In this document: positions 24,259 to 32,176 of the stretch, one piece after another
How positions within the stretch are numbered: position 1 is the stretch's first letter
Layout: each line of letters opens with the position of its first letter
NCBI RefSeq assembly: GCF_001425045.1
Contig: NZ_LMDJ01000034.1
Span: forward strand, 1 to 64,000
Source of the DNA: Massilia sp. Root351
Lineage (GTDB): Bacteria; Pseudomonadota; Gammaproteobacteria; Burkholderiales; Burkholderiaceae_D
Direction of reading: 5' to 3'
Length of the DNA stretch: 64,000 bases
Notes under the pieces: model-generated
Databases searched by the model: none
What the model saw: only the letters and a program-made list of their open reading frames with translations
What the model was told of the DNA's origin: nothing
Position numbers and translations under genes: made by a program

Positions 24259-24289
24259 ATTATATTTGCCTCCAGCGCAAATAACTCAA
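24259..24289 (-). promoter_or_regulatory. Candidate promoter with inverted repeat upstream of aldo/keto reductase
   Basis: On the minus strand, TTGAGT (24284-24289) and TATAAT (24259-24264) are 19 bp apart. Between them lies a perfect inverted repeat ATTTGC-N7-GCAAAT (24264-24282). An operator between -35 and -10 suggests control by an aldehyde- or stress-responsive regulator, unidentified here. The -35 overlaps the end of the ScyD/E-like gene. The 19-bp spacing is long, so confidence is limited. Confidence 0.4.
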
Positions 24290-25437
24290 TCCAGCGTAAT
24301 GCGCAGCACCTGCCCGCCATCCGGGAAACTGCCCGCCACCGGCCCCGGCACAATGCCGAAATTGGTGACATACGCCGCGCCGTCCGGCCCTATCGTCAAG
24401 CCGCCCGGGTAATACAAGTCCTGGTAGATGACGGTCTGGCTGCCGTCCGCATTCACCCGGATCAGGCGCCCCGGCGGCAGCAGCGGCGGCCCGCCTGCGC
24501 CGGCCAGTCCACTGCCCACCTGCAGCACGTAGAGACGATGGCTGGCGTCGAACGCCAGGCCGATGATGTTGGTGAAGCCGCTGGCGAACACCTCCGGCGT
24601 TCCGCCGTGCGGCGACACGCGGTACACATTGGCGGCGCCGGCCGGGAACGGGAAGCCGGTCAACTGGCCGGCGTACAGCCAGCCGTCGCGGCCGTCGATC
24701 ACGCTGGTGGGCACGGCCTGCATGGGAATGGTGGCGCCCGCCGGCAAGCCGATGAACGGCGGCGCCGGCACCGGCCGCGCCTCGAATTTGGCCAGCGTGG
24801 TGATCTTGCCGTTGGCCGCCACCGAGAACAGCGCATTGGCGCCGGCGTCGGCCACGATGTGCTGCTGGCCCAGCGCGGCCACCGCATAAGGATTGCTGTC
24901 GGTGCCGCCGCTGACAGGATTGTTGGCCGCCTCGAACGCGGCAATGTCGGCTGACACCTTCCAGTTGCCGGTGGCGCCGACCTGCAGCACCTGCCCCAGC
25001 AAGTTGGCCTTGGCGCCCAAGCCCGCTCGGGCGGACGCGTCGGCGGCCAGTCCCATCGCCAGGCGCCCATTGCCCGCGCCCGTGAACACAATGCCCTGCG
25101 CCCCCAGCGCGCCAAAGCCGCCCGGCGCCGCCATCGACGGCAAGCCGCTGATCACTTGCACCGGCGCCGCCTTGCCGGTCGGGTCCACCCGCGTCAGCGC
25201 GCCGGTCTCGCCATAGCAGGCGCTGCGCGAATCGGCCAGTACGATGCATTTGCCGTCGCCGCCCCGCCCGGCCTCGGTCACAAACAACTGGCCATTGGGG
25301 GCGAACGCCAGGCCGCGCGGGTTGCTCAAGCCCTTGGCGATCACTTCAACCTGGGGCGCCGCCAGTGCCGGCGGTGCGGCGGCAGCAAAGGCGGCGGAAA
25401 CGATGGCGCTGGCGAAAGTGCGGCGTATACCTTTCAT
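24286..25437 (-). CDS. ScyD/ScyE-family secreted beta-propeller protein
   Basis: This 383-residue protein has a signal peptide (about 1-26, ending ALAA). The repeated segments GLSNPRGLAFAPNGQLFVTEAGRGGDGKC, IDGRDGWLYAGQLTG, NIIGLAFDASHRLYVLQVG and GGLTIGPDGAAYVTNFG are those of NHL/SMP-30-like propellers in the ScyD/ScyE family. In cyanobacteria ScyD/E lie in the scytonemin cluster; outside them the role is unknown. It is probably periplasmic or secreted. A GAGGAG-like ribosome site precedes the ATG. No partner genes nearby. Confidence 0.82.
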   Translation of the reverse strand: MKGIRRTFASAIVSAAFAAAAPPALAAPQVEVIAKGLSNPRGLAFAPNGQLFVTEAGRGGDGKCIVLADSRSACYGETGALTRVDPTGKAAPVQVISGLPSMAAPGGFGALGAQGIVFTGAGNGRLAMGLAADASARAGLGAKANLLGQVLQVGATGNWKVSADIAAFEAANNPVSGGTDSNPYAVAALGQQHIVADAGANALFSVAANGKITTLAKFEARPVPAPPFIGLPAGATIPMQAVPTSVIDGRDGWLYAGQLTGFPFPAGAANVYRVSPHGGTPEVFASGFTNIIGLAFDASHRLYVLQVGSGLAGAGGPPLLPPGRLIRVNADGSQTVIYQDLYYPGGLTIGPDGAAYVTNFGIVPGPVAGSFPDGGQVLRITLD

Positions 25438-25593
25438 GACTAGCTCCTCTTGGCGGACTGGACTTCGGGATTGATAGTGTCAAAATTGCAAAATCCAGTT
25501 TAGCCCGGCAGTTCGCTAAGTCAAGAACGGCTGCAGCCACGCCGGAATGCCAACGCCTGCGCACGCCTATCCCGCCATTTTCAAAAAAGCTCC

Positions 25594-25621
25594 TTGCATA
25601 CCCGAAATGATCTGCTATAAT
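25594..25621 (+). promoter_or_regulatory. tRNA-Phe promoter
   Basis: A perfect TATAAT (25616-25621) lies 16 bp after TTGCAT (25594-25599, first three positions match -35). The expected start point near 25628 is just before the tRNA at 25632. A GC-poor tract (TTTTCAAAAAA) upstream could serve as an UP-like element. Confidence 0.7.
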
Positions 25622-25631
25622 TCTGCTCCTT

Positions 25632-25707
25632 GGCCTGGTAGCTCAGTTGGTAGAGCAGAGGATTGAAAATCCTTGTGTCGGTGGTTCGATTCCGCCCCGG
25701 GCCACCA
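25632..25707 (+). tRNA. tRNA-Phe (anticodon GAA), CCA encoded
   Basis: This 76-base cloverleaf has acceptor stem GGCCTGG/CCGGGCC (one G-U pair), D-arm with TAGCTCAGTTGGTAGAGCA, anticodon stem-loop GGATTGAAAATCC with anticodon GAA, and T-arm GTGGTTCGATTCCGCC. The discriminator base is A, followed by encoded CCA. A terminator follows 22 bp downstream, so it is a single-tRNA transcription unit. Confidence 0.98.
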
Positions 25708-25728
25708 AGAACAGTGTCAAACAAGAAA

Positions 25729-25755
25729 AGCCAACCCACGCAGGTTGGCTTTTTC
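25729..25755 (+). terminator. Intrinsic terminator after tRNA-Phe
   Basis: AGCCAACC (25729-25736) pairs perfectly with GGTTGGCT (25743-25750), with loop CACGCA and a following TTTT tract. The A-rich left flank (AAGAAA) lets it also act on the minus strand, where the membrane gene at 25788 ends. Confidence 0.88.
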
Positions 25756-25787
25756 GTTTCCGAAGTTGCAGCGTCAGCCAGTCAAAC

Positions 25788-26207
25788 TCATTCCTTCTTC
25801 TCCCTGAATTCGCCATCGATCACCTTGTCGTCAGTGCTGTTGCGAGGGTGCTGGCCGGTAAATTTGAGGACTGACGATAAGATCCGATCAAAAACAGCTC
25901 GCCTCAACCAGGGGTAGCCGAGAAGAAACGCGGCAACGAAAGCTGTGAACAATGCGGGCACGGATTCGCCTTTCGACAGAAAGTTCACCAGGCACACTGC
26001 GAGCATGCCGACCACGAGCGGCCGGCGGAGCGGGTTAGGCAACAGGCCAACCATGCGCGGCTTACCTTTGCTTATCCAGGGAAATCTTGCGAACAAAACG
26101 CCAAGAAGCAGGCCTGCGATCACCCGCCCCGTGCCGAGATAATCGGCCAACACGCCGACGACAAGGAGCCCGGTGTAGCTAATCGTGCCCGCCAAGGCCG
26201 CGAGCAC
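25788..26207 (-). CDS. Hypothetical membrane protein, start uncertain, lower GC
   Basis: This protein of at least 139 residues has an N-terminal hydrophobic region (about 1-42), a second hydrophobic region (about 65-100, LVVGMLAVCLVNFL and VPALFTAFVAAFLLGYPW) and a charged C-terminus. I do not recognise a family. The listed start is a GTG without a ribosome site and would cut into the first membrane helix. The frame stays open to 26315 with no ATG. An AGGAGA (26280-26285) lies six bases before an ATC codon at 26271-26273, which would give 161 residues. Local base composition is more AT-rich than the neighbours. It may be a transferred or decaying gene. Confidence 0.5.
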   Translation of the reverse strand: MLAALAGTISYTGLLVVGVLADYLGTGRVIAGLLLGVLFARFPWISKGKPRMVGLLPNPLRRPLVVGMLAVCLVNFLSKGESVPALFTAFVAAFLLGYPWLRRAVFDRILSSVLKFTGQHPRNSTDDKVIDGEFREKKE

Positions 26208-26471
26208 GAATAAAGCAACAGCGATCGCTAGCTTTGGCGCGCGTATCGCCGCTGCGACTATGAAACGTAGGATTTGGATTCTCCTGCAAATGGCGCCACA
26301 AGGCTGCTGGAAATTCTAACAGGACCCGCCCGTGTCCGGGCTTTCATTCAGCGAACGTGAAAGCAAGAAACGGAGTTTCCACGTTGTCCTCCCTGTGTAC
26401 CCTGTTGCTATGGACATAAAGCCGGGATGTGTCCGGGTAGCGCGAGCCGGCGTCATATTGAGGGAGAATAC

Positions 26472-27236
26472 ATGGGCATTCTGGCAGGTAAGACCGCCAT
26501 CATCACTGGCGCCAGCTCCGGCATCGGCTGCGAGACGGCGAAGCTGTTCGCAAGTGAAGGCGCCAGCGTCGTCCTGGTCGCCCGCCGAAGCGAACAGCTC
26601 CACTCGCTGGTGGACGGGATAGTCGCTGCGGGCGGCAAGGCGGTAGCCCTGGTGGGCGACGTCAAGGACGAGTACCTCGCCAAAAGAGGCGTTGAGCTTG
26701 CAATCGAGCATTTCGGCGGACTGGATATCGCCTTCAATAACGCGGGTACGCTGGGCGCGACAGGCGATCTCGCCGCCATGCGCGCCGAGGACTGGCGCGA
26801 CACCATCGACACCAACTTGAGCAGCGCCTTTTTCGGAGCAAAGTACCAGGTTCCCGCGATGCTCAAGCGTGGCAAGGCATCGCTCATCTTCACCTCGTCT
26901 TTTGTCGGGTACACCATCGGCATGCCGGGCATGCTCGCGTATAGCGCCAGCAAGGCTGGCCTGGTGGGATTGGCGCGCACGCTGGCAGTCGAATACGGCG
27001 GGCGCGGCCTCAGGGTCAATGCCCTGATGCCCGGCGGAACGGATACCGAAATGGGACACGCCGCTGCAGCCAGCCCGGAGGCACTGGCTTTCGTTGAGAA
27101 CCTCCACGTGATGAAACGTCTCGCTCAGCCGCTTGAGATCGCCAAGGCGGTGCTGTTTCTGGCTTCGGACGCGTCCAGTTTTGTAACCGGCGCCACCCTG
27201 TTCGCCGACGGTGGCGTTTCCATGTCAAAAACCTGA
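26472..27236 (+). CDS. SDR family oxidoreductase
   Basis: This 254-residue classical short-chain dehydrogenase has cofactor loop TGASSGIG (12-19), NNAG (about 89-92), catalytic Ser in TSS (141-143) and YSASK with Tyr157 and Lys161. The C-terminal SSFVTGATLFADGG is typical. The basic VARRS after the second strand suggests NADP(H). The frame opens 45 bases earlier, but ATG 26472 with AGGGAGA upstream is preferred. Substrate unknown. A weak GC hairpin (26328-26341) lies upstream. Confidence 0.92.
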   Translation: MGILAGKTAIITGASSGIGCETAKLFASEGASVVLVARRSEQLHSLVDGIVAAGGKAVALVGDVKDEYLAKRGVELAIEHFGGLDIAFNNAGTLGATGDLAAMRAEDWRDTIDTNLSSAFFGAKYQVPAMLKRGKASLIFTSSFVGYTIGMPGMLAYSASKAGLVGLARTLAVEYGGRGLRVNALMPGGTDTEMGHAAAASPEALAFVENLHVMKRLAQPLEIAKAVLFLASDASSFVTGATLFADGGVSMSKT

Positions 27237-27382
27237 GCTGCGGCCAGGCGTGAAGCCGCGCGACTTTTTCTTATTACCCCATGTAACAAGTGAAGTAAGT
27301 CTGGGGGCATTTACGGCTTCCTGCGCGTGCAATACGCTGTCGTTATCCGAGGGCAAGCTGCCCTTTCACTCAGGAGTTGAAC

Positions 27383-28210
27383 ATGAAAAAAACCCTTATC
27401 GCCGGCCTGCTGGCTGCCGCCGCCAATTTTGCCAGTGCCGGCACCGTGCTGGTGGTGGTGTCCGACCAGGACAGGCTGGACCTGAAGGACGGCAAAGTCA
27501 TGCAGACCGGCTTTTTCCTCAACGAGTTGATGGAGCCGGTGCAGGCGTTCATCGCCGCCGGCCACACGGTGGTGTTCGCCACGCCCAGCGGCAAGGCGCC
27601 GTCCGCCGACCAGAAATCGGATGACGTGACCTTCTGGGGCGGCAATGAACAAGCGCGCCAGGAAAGCAAGGCGCTGCTGGCGACGCTCAAACTGACAGCC
27701 AAGACCGGCTCCCCCGCCATCAGCCTGGCGCAGGTGAAAAAAGCCGGCTACGACAAATTCGACGCCGTGTTCGTTCCCGGCGGCCATATACCGATGCAGG
27801 ATCTGCTGAAGAACAAGGACCTGGGCGAACTGCTCACCAGCTTCCACAACCATGGCAAAGTTACCGGCCTGACCTGCCACGGCACCATCGCCCTGCTGTC
27901 CGCCATCCCGGATGCGCGCGGCTACGTGGGCAAGCTGGAAGCGGGCCAGCGTCCGCAGCCTGCGCAGTGGATTTACAAGGGCTACAAGATGACGGCCTTC
28001 ACCAATGAAGAGGAAGAGCAGGCCAAGGGCTTCCTGAACGGCGGCCAGATGAAGCTGTTCCCCCAGGATGGCCTGCTTGCCGCCGGCGCCAACTTCGTCG
28101 AAGCCAAGGCGTGGAGCGAAAACGTCGTCGAAGACCGTGAGCTGATCTCCGGCCAGAATCCGCAGTCGGCCAAGGCGGTTGCTCTGGCCATGCTGAAAAA
28201 GCTGCACTGA
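27383..28210 (+). CDS. Periplasmic DJ-1/PfpI-family protein
   Basis: This 275-residue protein has a signal peptide (about 1-19, ending ASA) followed by a class-I-amidotransferase-like DJ-1/PfpI domain. The nucleophile elbow is LTCHGT (Cys165), and Glu48 in FFLNELMEP matches the conserved acidic residue of the family. FVPGGHIPMQDL is the glycine-rich strand typical of Hsp31-like members. Hsp31-type proteins act as glyoxalases or chaperones; an exported one could deal with reactive carbonyls in the envelope. ATG 27383 with CAGGAG upstream is chosen over a TTG six bases earlier. Confidence 0.87.
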   Translation: MKKTLIAGLLAAAANFASAGTVLVVVSDQDRLDLKDGKVMQTGFFLNELMEPVQAFIAAGHTVVFATPSGKAPSADQKSDDVTFWGGNEQARQESKALLATLKLTAKTGSPAISLAQVKKAGYDKFDAVFVPGGHIPMQDLLKNKDLGELLTSFHNHGKVTGLTCHGTIALLSAIPDARGYVGKLEAGQRPQPAQWIYKGYKMTAFTNEEEEQAKGFLNGGQMKLFPQDGLLAAGANFVEAKAWSENVVEDRELISGQNPQSAKAVALAMLKKLH

Positions 28211-28235
28211 TCCCCACGGCGAGGCCGCGCCGGAT

Positions 28236-28253
28236 GGGCAGCCCAGGCTGCCC
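28236..28253. terminator. Palindromic hairpin between convergent genes
   Basis: GGGCAGCC-CA-GGCTGCCC forms an 8-bp perfect stem between the stops of the PfpI-like gene and the MYG1 gene. It lacks a T-run on either strand, so termination is plausible from position but not assured. Confidence 0.4.
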
Positions 28254-28269
28254 GCCCGTCCGCTGCCGC

Positions 28270-29220
28270 TTACTCGCCGCGTTCCAGCGCCTGCAGCGCC
28301 TGCTTTGCCATGGCGCGCGCACCCTCGTAGGACTTGACCGCCGCGATGAATCTGCCGTTGTGGCAAAAACCCGCGTCCGGCACGCCGGTGACCGCCGCGA
28401 GTTCGGCGTCGCGCAGGCCCGCCCATGACTCGGGCAGATCTGCCCGCGCCTTGAAACTCTCCGGGCTGACCGGCACGGTGTGCAGCATGTAGCGCTGCTC
28501 GGCAGGGCTGTGGCTGATGACGAACAGCACCTTGGGCATTTCCTTGCGCACCACCTGGGTCCATGGCAGCGCGCTGTTTTGCAGCAGCAGGATCTGGCCG
28601 TCCTCCAGTATTTCCCCTTGCCGTACTTGCTCCACCGCCAGCAAGGCGCCGACGCGGTATTTCACTGCGTTGATCATGACGTCGGTCAGCAGGGCCATCG
28701 CCTTGCGGAACTGCTCCAGGCGGTAGGCGTCGGCGGCCTCGCCATAGCCCAGCCTTTCCTCGTCGAGCCAGTTGGGATTGAAGCCCGAAACCACCGCCGA
28801 CAGTCCATAGCCTCCGGGCGCATTCTTCGCGGCCCCCACGTCCGACAGATCCAGGTATTGCACGATGTCGGCATCGATGGCGTAGGCCATTTCACGCGCC
28901 TTGTCATCGGCCAGCTGCTGCCCGGTGTGTGCGGCGGCCAGGGCGCTGACGCAGCGCGTGCCGTATTCCCGCCAGACCAGCCCCGCGCTCGCATAGGGCA
29001 CGCCGGTCTGCCTGGTCGCGTTGAAGCCTTTCTGATGGTGGTCGAAACGGCCGCTGGCAGGGTCCCAGATGCCGCCGACATCGACCGCGAAGTCGGCCGC
29101 CTCGACAGCCGCTGCATCGCGTGTCCGGACGATTTCGTTATCGGGAAATAAGATGTTCAGTACCGCGACCGCCCATGCGTCGTCCGCATGAAATTTGCCG
29201 CTGTGAGTCACGATGACCAT
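28270..29220 (-). CDS. MYG1 family protein (UPF0160)
   Basis: This 316-residue member of the MYG1/DHH-like family begins TxSGxFHxDD (THSGKFHADDAWAV), with the DPxxxRFDHHQKGF motif near residues 58-72. These histidines and aspartates form a metal site related to DHH phosphoesterases. Eukaryotic MYG1 is a 3'-5' RNA exonuclease of mitochondria and nucleolus; the bacterial role is not well known. The frame opens at TTG 29232, but ATG 29220 begins the conserved region. No clear ribosome site is visible. Confidence 0.9.
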   Translation of the reverse strand: MVIVTHSGKFHADDAWAVAVLNILFPDNEIVRTRDAAAVEAADFAVDVGGIWDPASGRFDHHQKGFNATRQTGVPYASAGLVWREYGTRCVSALAAAHTGQQLADDKAREMAYAIDADIVQYLDLSDVGAAKNAPGGYGLSAVVSGFNPNWLDEERLGYGEAADAYRLEQFRKAMALLTDVMINAVKYRVGALLAVEQVRQGEILEDGQILLLQNSALPWTQVVRKEMPKVLFVISHSPAEQRYMLHTVPVSPESFKARADLPESWAGLRDAELAAVTGVPDAGFCHNGRFIAAVKSYEGARAMAKQALQALERGE

Positions 29221-29289
29221 GGGAATGTCCAATTGCAGATGAAATTGGCACGATCATACCCGCATTGGAGTCCGGGCCCTGCCGGTTTC

Positions 29290-29910
29290 CTATGCGCCGG
29301 CGCTGGCGACCAGCCCGCGCAGAAATACCAGGATCATGCGCCCTGACGGATCGGGCCGCTTGCCCGTGCCCTGCAGCGCCAGGCCATGCGTCAGCGCCAT
29401 GAAGGCTGCCGCCAGTTCTTCCGGGTCGGCCGGCGGGGTGCGGCCCAGCGTGGCGAACAGCTTGCCGATCACGCGGCCGAGCCTGGCCCGGTGCGCGTCC
29501 CACACGGTCTGGTACCTGGCCGCGAACGCCGGGCTGCGCTTGGCGTGCAGCTGCAGCTCGATTGACAGCATGGACCAGCTGGCATCGCGATTGAGGGTCG
29601 CCGCCCAGCGCTCCAATTCCGCGAAGATCTGCTCAGGCATGCGCCCGTCGCTGTCCATGACGCTGGCAAGCTGGGCCCCCTCCGCCTCCATATGTCCTCG
29701 CAGCAGTTCCAGCAGCACCTCCTCCTTGCTGGCGAAGTTCGAGTAGAACGCGCCCTGCGAGTAGCCGGCCCGCTCCGCGATATCGCGGATGGACGTGCCG
29801 CCATAGCCGTGCGCGACGAACAGCTGCTGCGCGGTATCGATCAGGCGGGTGCGGGTCTGGGCCTGGCTTTCTTCGCGGCTTAGCCGCTTTCTGGGTGGAG
29901 ATTCGCTCAT
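29290..29910 (-). CDS. TetR family transcriptional regulator
   Basis: This 206-residue repressor has an N-terminal helix-turn-helix (about residues 20-65) with the family pattern IRDIAERAGYSQGAFYSNFASKEEVLLEL. The C-terminal ligand domain (TetR_C group with LALQGTGKRPDPSGRMIL near the end) is of unknown specificity. It is divergent from the NAD-dependent epimerase gene at 30022, with 111 bp between. A palindrome (29992-30012) in that gap is the likely operator, so it probably represses the epimerase gene. Confidence 0.9.
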   Translation of the reverse strand: MSESPPRKRLSREESQAQTRTRLIDTAQQLFVAHGYGGTSIRDIAERAGYSQGAFYSNFASKEEVLLELLRGHMEAEGAQLASVMDSDGRMPEQIFAELERWAATLNRDASWSMLSIELQLHAKRSPAFAARYQTVWDAHRARLGRVIGKLFATLGRTPPADPEELAAAFMALTHGLALQGTGKRPDPSGRMILVFLRGLVASAGA

Positions 29911-29991
29911 GGCCGTAAAGATATCACACGAACTTCGGATAGCGCCAATTCAGATATCAGTTGACATTTCAATGCCGCATCGCCAAACTGG

Positions 29992-30012
29992 ATTTCATTC
30001 GAACTTTGAAAT
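29992..30012. promoter_or_regulatory. Candidate TetR operator (21-bp interrupted palindrome)
   Basis: ATTTCA (29992-29997) and TGAAAT (30007-30012) are exact inverted repeats around a nine-base centre that itself contains TTCGAA. The site lies 10 bp before the epimerase ATG, downstream of a TTGACA (29961-29966). A repressor bound here would block the epimerase gene. Confidence 0.45.
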
Positions 30013-30021
30013 TCAACCATC

Positions 30022-31050
30022 ATGCAAAATCCAAATCCATTGAAGTCCGCATTCGTCACCGGCGCCACCGGCCTGCTCGGCAACAACCTGGTGCGCGAAC
30101 TGGTCCTGCGCGGCGTTGCCGTGCGCGCGCTGGTACGCTCGCTGGACAAGGGCCGCCAGCAATTCGACGGCCTGGCGGGCGTGGAACTGGTGCCGGGCGA
30201 CATGGCGGACGTGGGCGGCTTCGCCGCCAGGCTGCAGGGCTGCGACGCGGTGTTCCACACGGCGGCCTTCTTCCGCGACAACTACAAGGGCGGCAGCCAC
30301 CGGGAGGAGCTTGAACGCATCAATGTGGACGGCACCGCGACGCTGATCGCGCAGGCCTACCGCGCCGGCGTCCGGCGTTTTGTCCAGACCTCGTCGATAG
30401 GCGTGCTCAACGGCGAACCCGGCGTGCCCATCGACGAAACCTGCTTGCGCGAGCTGGGCGACGCCGACGACTATTACCGCAGCAAAATACTGGCAGACCA
30501 GGCCGTGCTGCGCTTCCTGGCGCGCCACCCGGACATGCATGCCAGCCTGGTGCTGCCCGGCTGGATGTGGGGGCCGGCCGATATCGGCCCCACGTCGTCC
30601 GGACAGTTCGTCAACGACGTGGTGCTGGGCAAGCTGCCGGGGCTGGTGCCGGGCAGCTTTTCCGTGGTCGATGCGCGCGACGTGGCGCAGGCGCACATCG
30701 CGGCAGCGCTGCAAGGGAAACGCGGCGAGCGCTATCTGGCGGCGGGGCGCCACATGACCATGCGCCAGCTGGTGCCCTTGCTGGGCAAGGTCGCGAACGT
30801 CAAGACGCCCACGCGCCGCTTGCCTGTGCCGCTGCTGTACGTGCTGGCGGCGGCGCAGGAAGTCTATGCGCGCCTGACCGGCCGGCCCATCATGCTCAGC
30901 CTGGCCACGGTGCGGCTGATGGTGAAAGAAGCCGGGCGCACCCACTTCGATCACGCCAAGAGCGAACGCGAACTGGCACTGAAATTCCGTCCACTGGAAC
31001 AGACCGTCGCCGATACGGTCGGCTGGTACCGCAGCCGGAACTGGTTCTGA
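30022..31050 (+). CDS. NAD-dependent epimerase/dehydratase (extended SDR, dihydroflavonol-reductase-like)
   Basis: This 342-residue extended SDR has cofactor motif TGATGLLGNN (about residues 14-23). The active-site YxxxK reads YYRSK, preceded by SS in VQTSSIGVLNG. The overall pattern resembles DFR-like and hopanoid-associated sugar epimerases, acting on a ketone or hydroxyl of a small molecule. It is divergent from the TetR gene, whose candidate operator lies just before its start. There is no strong ribosome site. Substrate unknown. Confidence 0.88.
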   Translation: MQNPNPLKSAFVTGATGLLGNNLVRELVLRGVAVRALVRSLDKGRQQFDGLAGVELVPGDMADVGGFAARLQGCDAVFHTAAFFRDNYKGGSHREELERINVDGTATLIAQAYRAGVRRFVQTSSIGVLNGEPGVPIDETCLRELGDADDYYRSKILADQAVLRFLARHPDMHASLVLPGWMWGPADIGPTSSGQFVNDVVLGKLPGLVPGSFSVVDARDVAQAHIAAALQGKRGERYLAAGRHMTMRQLVPLLGKVANVKTPTRRLPVPLLYVLAAAQEVYARLTGRPIMLSLATVRLMVKEAGRTHFDHAKSERELALKFRPLEQTVADTVGWYRSRNWF

Positions 31051-31118
31051 AAAGCGGCTCGCGCCTGCTGGGATAGGCGTACAATCGACTGCACCTTTCC
31101 CCCTTGCCGGAGCCTGTG

Positions 31119-32129
31119 ATGCGTACACCTGTCCCCCGCGGTCTGTTGTCTGCCCTGTTCTTCTCGCTCGCGGCGCTCATGCCCTGCCACGCAGCGGCGG
31201 GCAAACCCTATGATTATGCGGTGGTGGGCGACCCGGCCAACGTGACGCGGCCGGCGCCGGCCCTGCCTGCCCTGGTGCTGATGGGCGGCGGGCCGGACGT
31301 GGACGACGCCTTCAAATGGATGATACGCAAGTCCGGCGGCGGCAATTTCGTCATCCTGCGCTCGCGCGGCACGGACGCCTACAATCCCTATGTGTATGCG
31401 ATGGGCGGCGTGACTTCGGTGGAAACCATCACCATCGCCAGCCGCGACGCCGCCAGCGATCCTTTCGTGATCGCGCGCATCCAGGGCGCCGAGGCGCTGT
31501 TCATCGCCGGCGGCGACCAGAGCGACTACGTCAAATTCTGGAAAGGCACGCCGGTGCAGACGGCCATCGAGGCGCTGGCCGCCAGGAACATCCCCATCGG
31601 CGGCACCAGCGCCGGCATGGCGGTCATGAGCAAGTTCGCGTTCACCGCGCTGAACGGCACCATCACCTCGCCATCGGCGCTGGCCAATCCGTACGACAAG
31701 ACCATCACCCTGGGCCGCGATTTCCTGTCCCTGCCCGACATGGGCGGCCTGGTCGCCGATCCGCACCTGGAAGCGCGCGACCGCATGGGGCGCCTGATCA
31801 CCTTCATGGCGCGCATCGTGAACGACGGCTGGAGCGGCAGCGTGCATGGCGTGGGGGTGGACGTCGAGACCGCGCTGCTGATCGAGGGCGGCCAGGCCAC
31901 GCGCGTGGGGGCCGGCTCGGTCTATTTCCTGCGCACCGTGGGCCTGCCGGAAGTCTGCAAGCCCAAAACGCCGCTGACCTACCGCAACGTCACCACCCAG
32001 CGCCTGTCCGGCGGCGGCGCTTTCGACATGCGCAACTGGGCCAGTTACGACGGCGGCACGGTCAACTACAGCATCTCCGCAGTCAACGGCGTACTCAGCT
32101 CCACCCAGGCCGGCGGCGCGATCTATTAG
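31119..32129 (+). CDS. Exported cyanophycinase-like peptidase (S51)
   Basis: This 336-residue protein has a signal peptide (about 1-27, CHAAA end). The S51 nucleophile elbow is GGTSAGMAVM (Ser164), preceded by AGGDQSDY (about 130-137), as in cyanophycinases and related Asp-dipeptidases. Cyanophycinase cuts multi-L-arginyl-poly-L-aspartate to Asp-Arg dipeptides. With a signal peptide and no cyanophycin synthetase nearby, it more likely scavenges external polymer or another beta-aspartyl peptide. ATG 31119 with CGGAG upstream is chosen over a TTG 15 bases earlier. Confidence 0.85.
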   Translation: MRTPVPRGLLSALFFSLAALMPCHAAAGKPYDYAVVGDPANVTRPAPALPALVLMGGGPDVDDAFKWMIRKSGGGNFVILRSRGTDAYNPYVYAMGGVTSVETITIASRDAASDPFVIARIQGAEALFIAGGDQSDYVKFWKGTPVQTAIEALAARNIPIGGTSAGMAVMSKFAFTALNGTITSPSALANPYDKTITLGRDFLSLPDMGGLVADPHLEARDRMGRLITFMARIVNDGWSGSVHGVGVDVETALLIEGGQATRVGAGSVYFLRTVGLPEVCKPKTPLTYRNVTTQRLSGGGAFDMRNWASYDGGTVNYSISAVNGVLSSTQAGGAIY

Positions 32130-32176
32130 GCGCCCGCGCGGCGGACGGGAGGCGGGGCCGGTGGTAACATGACTGG

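Noticed and set aside
25632..26330. tRNA-Phe as an integration site with a flanking att repeat
   Set aside because: I looked for a copy of the tRNA 3' end downstream and found none within the lower-GC stretch, and no integrase gene is present.
26328..26344. GCCCG/CGGGC hairpin upstream of the SDR gene at 26472
   Set aside because: A five-base stem with a TTT tail on the plus strand, but no plus-strand gene ends there; probably chance.
27240..27272. Terminator after the SDR gene (GCGGC/GCCGC with a later TTTTT)
   Set aside because: The stem is only five pairs and several bases separate it from the T-run, so it is too weak to list as a feature.
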